64,000 nt of DNA from Maribacter forsetii DSM 18668 (GCF_000744105.1 NZ_JQLH01000001.1:1426001-1490000); one strand, 5' to 3'. Positions 1 through 9,121 are shown, numbered from the stretch's first letter. Numbers and translations: made by a program. The notes: generated by a model not told the origin, from the letters alone.

Positions 1-994
1 AAAGTATGTAGAACTGAACACCAAAAAGAATAGAGGCCAACACAAGATGCAATGGCTGACTAGCAAAAGGGAAATCTAAATAGTTCATGGCTATACCTGT
101 AAATACCTCTACTAGTAGTAAGAACAAGACCCAGTAAATTTTTAGGTGACCTAAATTTAACTTGGTAATTCTGTAAACCAAGAACAAATTGACCAAAATC
201 ACAATGATGGAAAATGATCTGTGAATATAAAATAAAAGTTCAGGATTTTGTAACCAATTCCCTTTTGCGTCATAACCGTAAATGTCTATTTGTTCATCTA
301 CAAATTGGCGTACCTGTGTTCCCATTGCAATTTGTACTAGAGTCATAATCAGCGCTATAATGCTGATATTCAATACTAGTTTATCATATTTAATACGCTT
401 GTTTTCACTATTGGCCAAATAAATGATGTAAAGTAACATTGCCACGATTACCAGTGCCATGAGCATATGAACCGTAATCTTTGCCGGTTCTAAAACCGAA
501 TAAACTACTGTTGCGCCTAACCAAGCTTGAAAAACCATGCCTACTACTACCAACCATGATAAGATGGGTATCCTTTTTTTCCGTTTCCAGAATTTAATCG
601 ACATGATTGCGAGCAATAATGTTGCCAGTCCTGCCAACGCACCACATAGCCTATTGATATATTCTATCCACGTATGCCATGGATTAAATTCTGCATAGTC
701 GTGTTTTGTGTAAAGCTCCCAATTAGCGATATTGAAAGAATCTTTTGTTGTAAATGTTTCTTTAGAAACCTGTAATGTTTCACGATAAATAATTACTTGG
801 CCTTTTTCAAATAAACGATTAGGTTGCCACTGAATTTCCGTAACTTCTGTTGGCGGTATATAGTACCCAAAACACTTGGGCCAATCTGGGCAACCCATGC
901 CGCTACCTGTCATTCTTACTACTGCACCGGCAACGATAACTAAATAAACTAAAACCAAAGATATTTTGGCAATTTTTCTAAATGTAATATCCAT
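1..994 (-). CDS. ctaA: Heme A synthase (CtaA/COX15 family), 3' end beyond the window
   Basis: Converts heme O to heme A for cytochrome c oxidase, in the inner membrane. The reading frame starts at the ATG at 994 and runs off the left edge, so the C-terminus is missing. The N-terminus has a membrane segment followed by GAVVRMTGSGMGCPDWPKCF, the CtaA/COX15 signature with its conserved cysteine pair region. Several more hydrophobic helices follow, with conserved histidines in HTWIEYINR and FYIHRSFS that fit heme ligands. The cca gene lies upstream on the same strand, 14 nt away. The family call is firm; only the missing end is unknown. Confidence 0.9.
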   Translation of the reverse strand, partial: MDITFRKIAKISLVLVYLVIVAGAVVRMTGSGMGCPDWPKCFGYYIPPTEVTEIQWQPNRLFEKGQVIIYRETLQVSKETFTTKDSFNIANWELYTKHDYAEFNPWHTWIEYINRLCGALAGLATLLLAIMSIKFWKRKKRIPILSWLVVVGMVFQAWLGATVVYSVLEPAKITVHMLMALVIVAMLLYIIYLANSENKRIKYDKLVLNISIIALIMTLVQIAMGTQVRQFVDEQIDIYGYDAKGNWLQNPELLFYIHRSFSIIVILVNLFLVYRITKLNLGHLKIYWVLFLLLVEVFTGIAMNYLDFPFASQPLHLVLASILFGVQFYIL

Positions 995-1008
995 AAATAA
1001 TATCCATT

Positions 1009-2433
1009 CTATTTTGTACGCTGTAGACCTAATTCACCACCCTTAAGATACATAAATTCTTGAGCCGCTTTATATTCATTGGGTATTTCTCCCTCTAAAA
1101 TAGCTTCTTTGATCGCTTCCTTAATAATACCTATTTCCTTGGAAGGTTTTAGCGCAAAAGTTTCCATTATTTCTTCTCCACTAATAGGTGGTTGAAAGTT
1201 TCTAACGTGGTCACGAGCCTCTACTTCTTCGATCTTTTGACGAACAACTTTGAAGTTTTGATGGTATCTACGTTGTTTTTTTGGATTCTTTGTAGTGATG
1301 TCTGCCTCACACAAAGTCATTAAGTCTTCTACATTGTCACCTGCATCAAAAACTAACCTACGTACAGCAGAATCGGTCACATAGTCCTCTGCTAATATGA
1401 TTGGTCTTGAGCTCATCAATACCATCTTTTGAACGAATTTCATTTTTTCGTTCAATGGCATACGTAAACGTTTAAACAATTTAAAGACCATTTTTGATCC
1501 TACAAATTCATGCCCATGAAATGTCCATCCAATTTTTTTATGGAACCTTTTGGTAGGTGCTTTGCCTATGTCATGTAATAATGCCGCCCAACGTAACCAA
1601 AGGTCATCTGTAGCTTCAGATATATTATCTACTACTTCTAATGTATGCCAAAAGTTATCTTTATGTTTTTGCCCTTCAATTTCTTCTATGCCCTGTAGGG
1701 CAGTAAGTTCTGGTAAGATCAACTCTAGTAATTCTGTTTTATGTAGTAATGAAAAACCTAAAGAAGGCTTTTTGCACAGCATTATTTTATGAAGTTCGTC
1801 TAATATTCGCTCATTAGAAACAATTTTTAAACGGTCTTTATTTTCTGTAATGGCCTGTAAAGAGGGTAGTGCTATTTGAAAATCTAATTGTGTAGCAAAA
1901 CGGATAGCCCTCATCATACGTAAAGGATCATCTGAATAGGTTACGCCCGGTTCTAGAGGAGTTTTAATGATTTTGTTCTCTAAATCTGTAATACCGTCAA
2001 AAGGGTCAAGGAGTTTACCGTAGTTGGATTTGTTCAAAGAAAGCGCCAAGGCATTTATAGTAAAATCCCTTCTTTTTTGATCATCTTCTAAAGTGCCATC
2101 TTCAACAATTGGTTTGCGGCTATCTCTATTGTAACTTTCTTTACGTGCACCAACAAATTCAAGTTCAATACCATCACTTTTGATCATGGCGGTACCAAAA
2201 TTTTTAAAAACGGAAACTTGTGGTTTACCTTCTAATTTAGAAGCAACTTTTTCGGCAAGTTTAATACCGCTGCCAATTGCAACCACATCTATATCTTTTG
2301 GTATGTTACGTTTTAAGAAATAGTCTCTGACGAAACCACCAATAACGTAACAATCTACAGAAAGTTCTTCTGCAGCTTCTGAAATAATTTTGAAAATTGG
2401 ATTGTTTAAAGCGTCTGTATAGCTCTCTTGCAT
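1009..2433 (-). CDS. cca: CCA tRNA nucleotidyltransferase / polyA polymerase family, with HD domain
   Basis: Adds or repairs the 3' CCA end of tRNA in the cytoplasm. The nucleotidyltransferase head has GGFVRD (about residues 32-37), the metal-binding DID (47-49) and RRDFTINALA (121-130). The RNA-binding motif DPLRMMRAIRFA follows at about 169-180. An HD phosphohydrolase-type domain has LLHDIGK around 285-291. The length of 474 aa is normal for the Bacteroidota form that combines CCA and HD domains. tsaC ends 4 nt upstream on the same strand, so two genes of tRNA maturation sit together. Whether it adds all of CCA or only part cannot be read here. Confidence 0.92.
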   Translation of the reverse strand: MQESYTDALNNPIFKIISEAAEELSVDCYVIGGFVRDYFLKRNIPKDIDVVAIGSGIKLAEKVASKLEGKPQVSVFKNFGTAMIKSDGIELEFVGARKESYNRDSRKPIVEDGTLEDDQKRRDFTINALALSLNKSNYGKLLDPFDGITDLENKIIKTPLEPGVTYSDDPLRMMRAIRFATQLDFQIALPSLQAITENKDRLKIVSNERILDELHKIMLCKKPSLGFSLLHKTELLELILPELTALQGIEEIEGQKHKDNFWHTLEVVDNISEATDDLWLRWAALLHDIGKAPTKRFHKKIGWTFHGHEFVGSKMVFKLFKRLRMPLNEKMKFVQKMVLMSSRPIILAEDYVTDSAVRRLVFDAGDNVEDLMTLCEADITTKNPKKQRRYHQNFKVVRQKIEEVEARDHVRNFQPPISGEEIMETFALKPSKEIGIIKEAIKEAILEGEIPNEYKAAQEFMYLKGGELGLQRTK

Positions 2434-2437
2434 GTTC

Positions 2438-2998
2438 TTAATCTCGAATAATCTTCACCGTACCGTCATTAGCTAATCTAATAATTGATGAGGCGGAGCT
2501 ATTCTGTTTCTCACGATGCAAATTTACCACATAGTCTACACCTTTTAAAATGGCTGAATCTATATTTTGGAAAGATTTTGGAGTACTCTGACCAGAAATG
2601 TTGGCAGAAGTAGATACAATTGGCTTTTTAAACTTGCCGATCATGTATTTACAAAACTTATCTGATGCCACCCTAACTGCCAAAGTATTATCTTCTGCTA
2701 TTAAGTTTTTGGCAACTCCACGGGGCTTGTCAAAAATAATGGTGGTTGGTTTTGTAGATAGATCAATAATATCAAAAGCAAGGTCAGATACTTTCTCTAC
2801 ATGTTTTTCAAGCATGGCATCATTGGCAACCAAACATATTAAGGCCTTACGATCGTTACGTTGCTTTAACTGATATACTTTTTCAACTGCTTTTTCATTG
2901 GTAGCATCACAACCAATACCCCAAACCGTATCGGTAGGGTAGAGTATGAGTCCGCCATTTTCTAAAATTTCTATGCATTTGTTGATTTCTTCTGTCAT
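2438..2998 (-). CDS. tsaC: L-threonylcarbamoyladenylate synthase (TsaC/Sua5/YrdC family)
   Basis: Makes threonylcarbamoyl-AMP from threonine, bicarbonate and ATP, the first step of the t6A37 modification of tRNAs reading ANN codons. The YrdC fold is shown by YPTDTVWGIGCDA near residues 20-32, the KQRNDRK segment that binds nucleotide, and STSANISG near residue 130. At 186 aa it is the short TsaC form without the Sua5 C-terminal domain. Its start overlaps the stop of the upstream glycosyltransferase gene by 4 nt (2995-2998), which implies translational coupling with an otherwise unrelated glycan gene. Confidence 0.9.
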   Translation of the reverse strand: MTEEINKCIEILENGGLILYPTDTVWGIGCDATNEKAVEKVYQLKQRNDRKALICLVANDAMLEKHVEKVSDLAFDIIDLSTKPTTIIFDKPRGVAKNLIAEDNTLAVRVASDKFCKYMIGKFKKPIVSTSANISGQSTPKSFQNIDSAILKGVDYVVNLHREKQNSSASSIIRLANDGTVKIIRD

Positions 2999-3828
2999 TT
3001 AGATAAAATAATTTTGTTAATACCGTATTCCTTATCAATGGCTTGCCATTGAACCGTATTTTTATCTTTTTGTAAATTATCTTTTTTTAAAGCTACTTTT
3101 TGTGTGCCTATAATTGGTATGGGCTCTTTAGGTGTTTCGGTAGCTTGAATTGAAATAGTATTGTTCAATATTGCCATGGCTTTAAACCATAGGTCATCTG
3201 CTTTTGGGGCTAAGGTCATCATTTTGTCTAAATTGAAAACCTCGTTATGAAGTGATTTTGCAGGGTAGAGTATACCCCATGCACCTATTGGAACAAATGC
3301 CTTTTGATTGATAGAGGTTTTAAATTGATTTCTCCATTTTTTAAAAGGTGAAGAATTGCCATTTTCAAAATTTATGTGAGAAGTTTTGATACCGATTATA
3401 TTGGTCGGGTTTTTTCGATGTTCTTTATATATGATATTCAACCAGTTTTTGCGGTACATTAAGTCATCATCGCAAGTAATGATCGGTGAATCTGGAAAAT
3501 CCTTTAATGTATGAATCAATTTTTTATGAGAACATTGAAGCTTGGTAAAACGTATTTCAAAAATAGAAGACTCTAGTTTTTTTACTTTATTAGGAATAAT
3601 GTTTTTGTGCTCTTCGTTCAGCCACAGTATTATTTTTTCAGGTAATATATCTTGATTCAATAAACTTTTAATTACCAAATTTAGCGTTCCAAACCTTTGC
3701 GGAATTGAGGTCAATGAGATTATAACGGGGACGGTGGGCTTGCTTTCATTGGAGAAAAAGTTTGTAGGTAAAACTGTGTACTTTAAACTATGTAATATAG
3801 ATAGCGGTAATTCTTTTATTACTTTCAT
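2995..3828 (-). CDS. Glycosyltransferase (GT-A-like), probably surface polysaccharide
   Basis: Probable glycosyltransferase of 277 aa. VPVIISLTSIPQRFG (about 33-47) is the N-terminal strand and loop of a GT-A-like family seen in polysaccharide clusters. ITCDDDLMYRKNW (about 117-129) carries an Asp-rich metal/nucleotide-sugar motif, and PIGAWGILYP resembles an acceptor loop. There is no signal peptide or membrane helix. It sits between a TupA-like ATP-grasp gene (1 nt upstream) and tsaC (4-nt overlap). Donor and acceptor are unknown. Confidence 0.65.
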   Translation of the reverse strand: MKVIKELPLSILHSLKYTVLPTNFFSNESKPTVPVIISLTSIPQRFGTLNLVIKSLLNQDILPEKIILWLNEEHKNIIPNKVKKLESSIFEIRFTKLQCSHKKLIHTLKDFPDSPIITCDDDLMYRKNWLNIIYKEHRKNPTNIIGIKTSHINFENGNSSPFKKWRNQFKTSINQKAFVPIGAWGILYPAKSLHNEVFNLDKMMTLAPKADDLWFKAMAILNNTISIQATETPKEPIPIIGTQKVALKKDNLQKDKNTVQWQAIDKEYGINKIILSK

Positions 3829-3829
3829 A

Positions 3830-4729
3830 TTAAAGGGTGGTAATAAATTTCTGACCTTCGGGAATTTTTGGAATGGTAATATAGTCTCCTATAATTTTAT
3901 TGTATTCCTCAGGAATGAATTCTAATCTGCCATCTGCAGGGTAAAAGGTCATTTCTCCAAAAATAATTATACCATCTAAGTTGTAAAGGTCTACTCTAAC
4001 AAAAGGGAATGTACCTGCTAATTTTTTAGCGACCTCTACCATTTCATTAAAATTCTTAGGTTTCTCGGTAGCACCTTCAATTGGCCCGATACTTTCGTGG
4101 GTAATGGGTAATTTGTTCCAGTTAATATCGTAATATGACCTTAAGTGTTTTGAACCACGGTCTATATCAACATGTAGAAATTTGGGTTCGCCATCAAAAC
4201 AAAAAAACTTATAATCGTTTATATCTTTTTTACCTATTTCAGATAGGTATTTTTCAACTATAAATTTTGGTTTAATATCCTTGTACGCCCATTCAAGTCC
4301 TCCCCTTGTATATTGATCCTTTCTCAGCCATTTTTCTAATTTAAGCCTGGCTTTGGTTTTGTTCAATTTAGATTTATCATCTACGAGAATATTAAAGTGG
4401 TATCCATGTGTAGCTTTTAATACAAATTTTGGTGGTAGCACATCGTAATTTATCTCTTTTGGATAATCATAAACGGCAATCAATTCGTTTAAATACTTTT
4501 CTCCGACTTTTTCTTTTACATATGATCGAACGTCATATTTATCAACAAGTTGATGTAGAATAGGGACTCTGTAGTATACTTTTAACCACTGTATTTTTTG
4601 GTTAAAATCTTTTGGGTTATTTAAATCTAATTTCTTGCCAGAATAATATTCATAATATATTTTCATGTAAAATGGAGCAGGTAAGAATTTCATTTTCTTT
4701 AAAAGCCCATAAGTTATTTTTTTGATCAT
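3830..4729 (-). CDS. TupA-like ATP-grasp protein
   Basis: Belongs to the TupA-like ATP-grasp group, named for a teichuronopeptide synthesis protein. Members are usually found in capsule, LPS or exopolysaccharide clusters and are thought to ligate an amino acid or similar group to a glycan. Visible signatures are FNQKIQWLKVYY near residue 40, VLKATHGYHFN (lysine and glycine loop for ATP) and VRVDLYNLDG followed by GEMTFYPADG, the C-terminal metal/ATP-binding strand. Length 299 aa is typical. It starts 60 nt from the divergent glycosyltransferase at 4802 and leads into the glycosyltransferase at 3828. Confidence 0.75.
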   Translation of the reverse strand: MIKKITYGLLKKMKFLPAPFYMKIYYEYYSGKKLDLNNPKDFNQKIQWLKVYYRVPILHQLVDKYDVRSYVKEKVGEKYLNELIAVYDYPKEINYDVLPPKFVLKATHGYHFNILVDDKSKLNKTKARLKLEKWLRKDQYTRGGLEWAYKDIKPKFIVEKYLSEIGKKDINDYKFFCFDGEPKFLHVDIDRGSKHLRSYYDINWNKLPITHESIGPIEGATEKPKNFNEMVEVAKKLAGTFPFVRVDLYNLDGIIIFGEMTFYPADGRLEFIPEEYNKIIGDYITIPKIPEGQKFITTL

Positions 4730-4774
4730 ATATTATTAGCTGAATTATTTACAAATATATAGATAACACTTTTA

Positions 4775-4782
4775 TATTTTTG
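4775..4782 (+). promoter_or_regulatory. Putative -7 box TATTTTTG
   Basis: Exact match to the Bacteroidota TAnnTTTG element, 20 nt before the ATG at 4802. No clear -33 TTTG was found at the usual distance. Confidence 0.45.
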
Positions 4783-4801
4783 CAGTAATTTGAAACCTAG
4801 C

Positions 4802-5620
4802 ATGGAGATTCCTAAAATAAGTATCGTAGTAAGTACATATAATGCCGAAGAGTGGTTGAAGAAGGTACTTTGGGGCTTTGAGCAGCAAATATTCAAGGAC
4901 TTTGAGGTTGTCATAGCTGATGATGGATCAAAGGCACCTACAAAAGAATTACTTGCAGAGATGGCAGAAAAGGTTCATTACCCAATTGTACATGTTTGGC
5001 AAGAAGATGATGGTTTTCAAAAATCTAGGATATTGAACAAGGCGGTTTCTGCTTGTAGGGCAGATTATATTATCATGACGGATGGTGATTGCATACCTCG
5101 TGAAGATTTTGTTCAGGTGCATTATATCAACAAAGAGCCAGGTTATTTTATTTCCGGTGGATATTACATGCTGCCAATGAACATATCCAAAATGATTACG
5201 CTAGATGATATAGAAAATCAACGTTGTTTTAATATTCAATGGTTAAAGGAAAAAGGAATACCGCAAACCTTTAAGAATAATAAGTTAACGGCACGTGGTA
5301 TAATTTCTAAAGTATTAAATTGGATTACCCCAACCAACGCAAGTTGGAACGGACATAACTCTTCTGGGTGGAAAAAAGATATTGAAAATGTAAACGGGTT
5401 TGATGAGCGCATGCAATATGGCGGTCAAGATAGAGAGCTAGGAGAACGTTTATTCAATTTTGGACTAAAGTCTAAGCAGTTGCGATATAGTGCTGTTTGT
5501 GTGCATCTAGATCATAAAAGAGGGTACAAGACACCAGAGTCCATTGCAAAGAATGTGGGAATAAGAAATGCTACTAAAAAGGAAAAAAGTGTGTGGACGC
5601 ACTATGGCATAACCAAATAA
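4802..5620 (+). CDS. Glycosyltransferase family 2 with galactosyltransferase-like C-terminus
   Basis: GT2-type inverting transferase. SIVVSTYNAEEW is the N-terminal nucleotide-binding strand, IADDGS follows near residue 40, and MTDGDC near 95 is the DxD-type motif. The C-terminal GFDERMQYGGQDRELGERL has the ED-like QDRE of the chondroitin-synthase/galactosyltransferase group. I chose the ATG at 4802; a TTG 12 nt earlier (4790) is in frame but less likely given the -7 box at 4775-4782. It is convergent with the next gene and overlaps its 3' end by 19 nt (5602-5620). It is likely part of LPS core or capsule assembly. Confidence 0.82.
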   Translation: MEIPKISIVVSTYNAEEWLKKVLWGFEQQIFKDFEVVIADDGSKAPTKELLAEMAEKVHYPIVHVWQEDDGFQKSRILNKAVSACRADYIIMTDGDCIPREDFVQVHYINKEPGYFISGGYYMLPMNISKMITLDDIENQRCFNIQWLKEKGIPQTFKNNKLTARGIISKVLNWITPTNASWNGHNSSGWKKDIENVNGFDERMQYGGQDRELGERLFNFGLKSKQLRYSAVCVHLDHKRGYKTPESIAKNVGIRNATKKEKSVWTHYGITK

Positions 5621-6396
5621 TAAGCTAATTCATTTTTTTGTTCCAACCTTTTAAGTTCCTTGTAACGTTCTAAAACGCCCAATGAATTTAAATAGCAAAT
5701 GGTAAAGCCTTTTTTGCCATCAAGTATACCAAGACGTAAGATGTAGTGGTTAAAAAACTTCCAGCCAGTCTTAACAACCATCATTGAATAACTGAACTTC
5801 TTTTCTTTGTAAAATGATTCAATAGCCTTTAAACGGCCATATTTCAACATTTTACCTTTATAGTCTTCATAGTTCTTGTAGCAGTAATGCGTCAATTTTT
5901 CTTTTAGAATACCAGATGTTCCATCAACATCCAATGTTTCATGAACAATCTTGCAATCGGAAAATACAGCTTTACTTTTTCTAAAAAGTCTGTAATTTTT
6001 ATCAGTTTGCCATCCGCTGAAATTTAATTTTTCATTTTTAAACATGAATTGGCGGTAAAACCAAAATGCCGCTATTTCAGTATCACTAGATACTGTTTCT
6101 GTAATTTCATTTTGTAAAGCGTCAGAAACAATTTCATCGGCATCTAAAAATAAAACCCAATCGTTTTTAGCTTGTTTTAAGGCAAAAGATTTTTGAGCGG
6201 TAAAATTCTCAAACGGATTCTGAATGACTTTTACTTTAGGGTTACCTTTTAAATATTCATAGGTTCCGTCAGTACTAAAAGAATCAACCACAATAATTTC
6301 ATCAGCAAAAGAAACAGACTCTATACACTTTTCAATGTAGCCAATTTCGTTGTACGTAATTACTAATGCGGTAAGTTGTTCTTTCTTGGTAATCAT
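5602..6396 (-). CDS. Glycosyltransferase family 2, LPS-core WaaE/KdtX-like
   Basis: GT2 transferase similar to beta-1,4-glucosyltransferases of LPS core. TALVITYNEIGYIEKCI is the first strand, IIVVDSFSTDGT the second, and VLFLDADEIV (around residue 85) the catalytic DxD region. FWFYRQFMFKNEKLNFSGW and KNYRLFRKS are typical of this subgroup. The start is taken at the ATG at 6396; a TTG at 6405 is an alternative. A TAACTTTG box lies at 6435-6442. The gene end overlaps the convergent glycosyltransferase by 19 nt. Confidence 0.82.
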   Translation of the reverse strand: MITKKEQLTALVITYNEIGYIEKCIESVSFADEIIVVDSFSTDGTYEYLKGNPKVKVIQNPFENFTAQKSFALKQAKNDWVLFLDADEIVSDALQNEITETVSSDTEIAAFWFYRQFMFKNEKLNFSGWQTDKNYRLFRKSKAVFSDCKIVHETLDVDGTSGILKEKLTHYCYKNYEDYKGKMLKYGRLKAIESFYKEKKFSYSMMVVKTGWKFFNHYILRLGILDGKKGFTICYLNSLGVLERYKELKRLEQKNELAYYLVMP

Positions 6397-6434
6397 ACAA
6401 TCCAATTTGATAGGTTTGCTCTAATCGGAGCGAA

Positions 6435-6442
6435 CAAAGTTA
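6435..6442 (-). promoter_or_regulatory. Putative -7 box TAACTTTG
   Basis: Exact TAnnTTTG match on the minus strand, 39 nt before the ATG of the WaaE-like glycosyltransferase at 6396. Confidence 0.45.
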
Positions 6443-6579
6443 TAACAAAAAAAGAATTAAAAAATTGTGTTAAGAAGTAAATTTCTTACATAATTGAAAT
6501 CCAATGTTACAGCATGTTTCAGTTTATAAGAGTAGGTATTTTAGAATGGTTGCGTGTATTTTAAAAATATATAAAAAAT

Positions 6580-6620
6580 CTTTTCATTACGTTTAATAGC
6601 TTGAAACGTAATGAAAAGAC
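6580..6620 (-). terminator. Rho-independent terminator after dapD
   Basis: A 14-15 bp stem, CTTTTCATTACGTTT paired with GAAACGTAATGAAAAG around an 8-nt loop, is followed on the minus strand by a T-rich run. It lies 23 nt beyond the dapD stop. Confidence 0.7.
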
Positions 6621-6642
6621 AAGTGTTTATTTAGAATGACTG

Positions 6643-7464
6643 TTAAACTGCAACATCATACTCTCTAAGTGCATCGTTCAATGATGTCTTTTTGTTTGTG
6701 CTTTCTTTTCTTTTTCCGATTATCAATGCACACGGCACTTGAAATTCACCAGCTGGGAATTTTTTAGTGTAACTACCAGGTATTACAACTGAACGTGCGG
6801 GTACAACACCTTTTGTTTCTACTGGGGTTTCTCCTGTAACGTCAATTATCTTTGTGCTCATTGTTAAAACAACGTTAGCGCCTAATACAGCTTCTTTTTC
6901 AACTCTAACACCTTCAACTACTATACAACGAGAACCAATAAAGGCACCGTCTTCTATTATAACTGGTGAAGCCTGTAATGGCTCTAGAACACCACCAATA
7001 CCAACACCACCGCTTAAGTGTACGTTTTTACCAATTTGTGCACAGCTACCAACTGTTGCCCAAGTATCTACCATAGTGCCTTCATCAACATATGCACCAA
7101 TATTTACATAACTTGGCATTAATATAGTACCTGCAGAAATATAGGCACCATGTCTTGCAACTGCATTTGGTACTACCCGAATTCCTTTTTCTTTATACCC
7201 TCTTTTCAACGGCATTTTATCGTGGTACTCAAAAATACCAGCTTCTAAGGTTTCCATTTTTTGAATAGGGAAATACATAACTACCGCTTTCTTCACCCAT
7301 TCATTAATTTGCCATCCGTCTGCTGTTGGTTCTGCACATCTCAACTTTCCTAAATCTAAAAGGTTTACCACCTCTCTAATACTATCTTGGGTAGCAGACT
7401 CTTTTAAAAGGTCTCTATTTTCCCATGCTTTTTCTATTTGTGCTCTTAATTCTGTCATTTTCAT
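6643..7464 (-). CDS. dapD: 2,3,4,5-tetrahydropyridine-2,6-dicarboxylate N-succinyltransferase
   Basis: Succinyl-CoA-dependent step of lysine and diaminopimelate synthesis, cytoplasmic. The N-terminal helical part (MTELRAQIEKAWENRD) is typical of DapD. Residues about 100-230 form a left-handed beta-helix of hexapeptide repeats (GAYISAGTILMPSYVNIGAY, VHLSGGVGIGGVLEP, VIIEDGAFIGSRC). The C-terminal PCALIIGKRKEST is also characteristic. At 273 aa it is full length. A TATATTTG box 11 nt upstream predicts a very short leader. It is divergent from ruvX. Confidence 0.95.
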   Translation of the reverse strand: MKMTELRAQIEKAWENRDLLKESATQDSIREVVNLLDLGKLRCAEPTADGWQINEWVKKAVVMYFPIQKMETLEAGIFEYHDKMPLKRGYKEKGIRVVPNAVARHGAYISAGTILMPSYVNIGAYVDEGTMVDTWATVGSCAQIGKNVHLSGGVGIGGVLEPLQASPVIIEDGAFIGSRCIVVEGVRVEKEAVLGANVVLTMSTKIIDVTGETPVETKGVVPARSVVIPGSYTKKFPAGEFQVPCALIIGKRKESTNKKTSLNDALREYDVAV

Positions 7465-7474
7465 AAAATTTCCT

Positions 7475-7482
7475 CAAATATA
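7475..7482 (-). promoter_or_regulatory. Putative -7 box TATATTTG for dapD
   Basis: Exact TAnnTTTG on the minus strand. The implied transcription start lies only a few nt before the ATG at 7464, or before the second ATG at 7458. Confidence 0.5.
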
Positions 7483-7536
7483 AGTTGAAGTACAGTAATT
7501 ACCCGAGCGCAACAGCACATATAACAAATTATCCTT

Positions 7537-7544
7537 TATTTTTG
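7537..7544 (+). promoter_or_regulatory. Putative -7 box TATTTTTG for ruvX-def
   Basis: Exact TAnnTTTG, 14 nt before the TTG start at 7558, implying a leader of about 9 nt. Back to back with the dapD box in a 93-nt divergent intergenic space. Confidence 0.5.
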
Positions 7545-7557
7545 CCAAAAATTAAGT

Positions 7558-7968
7558 TTGGGAAAAATTCTTGCAATTGATTATGGAGAAAAGCGTATTG
7601 GGCTTGCAGTAACCGATGATATGAAAATGATAGCATTTGGTTTAACTACGGTCAATACTCCAGAAATATTCACCTATTTATCTGACTATATACCTCGTGA
7701 AAATGTAGATACGATAGTAGTAGGTGAACCCAAGCAAATGGATAATACCGCTTCTGAATCTGAAGTACATATTGCACCATTTTTAGTAAAGTTGGCAGAG
7801 AAGTTCCCAACAATTCCTATTAAAAGGCATGATGAACGTTTTACATCTAAAATGGCTTTTCAGACTATGTTGGATAGCGGTTTAAAGAAGAAACAAAGAA
7901 AGAACAAGGCACTTATTGATGAAATCAGTGCAACTATTATTTTACAAGATTTTTTAAAAACAGTATAA
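7558..7968 (+). CDS. ruvX: Putative pre-16S rRNA nuclease / Holliday junction resolvase-like RuvX (YqgF)
   Basis: RNase H-fold nuclease of the YqgF family, implicated in 16S rRNA 5'-end processing. AIDYGEKRIGLAVTD (about residues 5-19) carries the first catalytic Asp, VVGEPKQMD the second acidic residue, and DERFTSKMA the conserved DERxTS motif. Length 136 aa is normal. The only sensible start is TTG at 7558, since the family motif begins five residues in. The stop codon directly abuts the ATG of def, so the two genes are co-transcribed. Confidence 0.9.
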   Translation: MGKILAIDYGEKRIGLAVTDDMKMIAFGLTTVNTPEIFTYLSDYIPRENVDTIVVGEPKQMDNTASESEVHIAPFLVKLAEKFPTIPIKRHDERFTSKMAFQTMLDSGLKKKQRKNKALIDEISATIILQDFLKTV

Positions 7969-8559
7969 ATGATTTTACCCATTATTGCATACGGTGACCC
8001 CGTATTAAGGAAAGTAGCGGATGATATCGATAAAGATTATCCAAAGCTGAATGATTTGATTGCTAACATGTGGGAAACCATGTATAATGCTAGTGGTGTA
8101 GGTCTTGCTGCTCCACAAATAGGGCTGCCAATTCGTATATTTTTAGTGGATACTACACCTTTTTCAGGTGATGAGGATTTAACTGAAGATGAACAAAAAC
8201 AGTTAGACGGATTTAAAAAAGTTTTTATCAATGCTACTATTGAAGAAGAAACTGGCGATGAATGGGCGTTTAATGAAGGTTGTCTTAGTATACCAGATGT
8301 ACGTGAAGATGTTAGTAGAAAAAGTACTATAAAGATTTCTTATTTAGATGAGAATTTTATAGAGCACGAAGAAACATATGATGGTCTTTTGGCCCGTGTT
8401 ATTCAACACGAGTATGACCATATAGAAGGGGTGTTGTTTACCGATAAATTATCTGCTTTAAAGAAGAGAATGTTGAAAGGTAGACTAACTAATATATCTA
8501 AAGGAAAGATTAACGCTGACTACCGTATGAAATTTCCTGCAATGAAAAAAGGACGTTAA
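7969..8559 (+). CDS. def: Peptide deformylase
   Basis: Removes the formyl group from N-terminal Met of new proteins; metal-dependent. All three family motifs are present: GVGLAAPQIG (motif 1), EGCLSIPDV (motif 2, metal Cys) and HEYDHIEG (motif 3, HExxH-type written HEYDH). The length is 196 aa, slightly longer than the E. coli enzyme because of an acidic insertion near residues 60-75. Its ATG follows the ruvX stop without a gap. Confidence 0.95.
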   Translation: MILPIIAYGDPVLRKVADDIDKDYPKLNDLIANMWETMYNASGVGLAAPQIGLPIRIFLVDTTPFSGDEDLTEDEQKQLDGFKKVFINATIEEETGDEWAFNEGCLSIPDVREDVSRKSTIKISYLDENFIEHEETYDGLLARVIQHEYDHIEGVLFTDKLSALKKRMLKGRLTNISKGKINADYRMKFPAMKKGR

Positions 8560-8620
8560 AATGCCTTTATTATTAATAGAAAAGTGTAATATTTGTCCAC
8601 TTAAAATTTTAAAATAGTTT

Positions 8621-9049
8621 ATGGGGTTAGAGAAAATTTTATCCGTTGCGGGAAAACCAGGTTTGTATAAATTAATTACCCAAACCAGAACAGGTTTTGT
8701 AGCGGAGTCTTTGTTAGATGGAAAAAGAATAACAGTAAGCTTACGTAGTAGCGTAAGTGTATTGTCTGAAATAGCTATTTATACTCTTGAGGAAGAAGTG
8801 CCTTTAAGAGATGTATTCAAGAAAATACAAGAGAAAGAAAATGGTGGTAAAACATCTATTGGTCATAAAGAAGAGAAAATAAAACTAGAGGAATATTTTT
8901 TCGAAGTATTACCAAATTATGATGAAGATCGCGTTTATGTTAGTGATATCAAGAAAGTTATTCAATGGTATAATATTCTAACAGAAAATAAGATTACCGA
9001 TTTTTCTAACGAAGAAGTTGCAAGTGAAGAAGCTTCTGAAGAAGAATAG
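8621..9049 (+). CDS. DUF5606-family protein
   Basis: Small cytosolic protein of 142 aa with the Bacteroidota pattern ILSVAGKPGLYKLI followed by an SH3-like beta segment (GFVAESLLDGKRITV) and VPLRDVFKKI. The C-terminal half is alpha-helical and ends in a run of acidic residues. The function is not known. It follows def by 61 nt, probably in the same operon, and is closed by the hairpin at 9073-9103. The family assignment rests on pattern memory. Confidence 0.7.
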   Translation: MGLEKILSVAGKPGLYKLITQTRTGFVAESLLDGKRITVSLRSSVSVLSEIAIYTLEEEVPLRDVFKKIQEKENGGKTSIGHKEEKIKLEEYFFEVLPNYDEDRVYVSDIKKVIQWYNILTENKITDFSNEEVASEEASEEE

Positions 9050-9072
9050 CATTCAGTTTATAAAATAAAAAA

Positions 9073-9103
9073 ATGCCTTAATCAATGATTAAGGCATTTT
9101 TTG
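9073..9103 (+). terminator. Bidirectional terminator
   Basis: Perfect stem ATGCCTTAATCA/TGATTAAGGCAT-type hairpin with A-run before and T-run after. It ends the ruvX-def-DUF5606 operon and, read from the other strand, the GH20 operon. Confidence 0.85.
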
Positions 9104-9121
9104 TTGTTGGAATATTCTTAG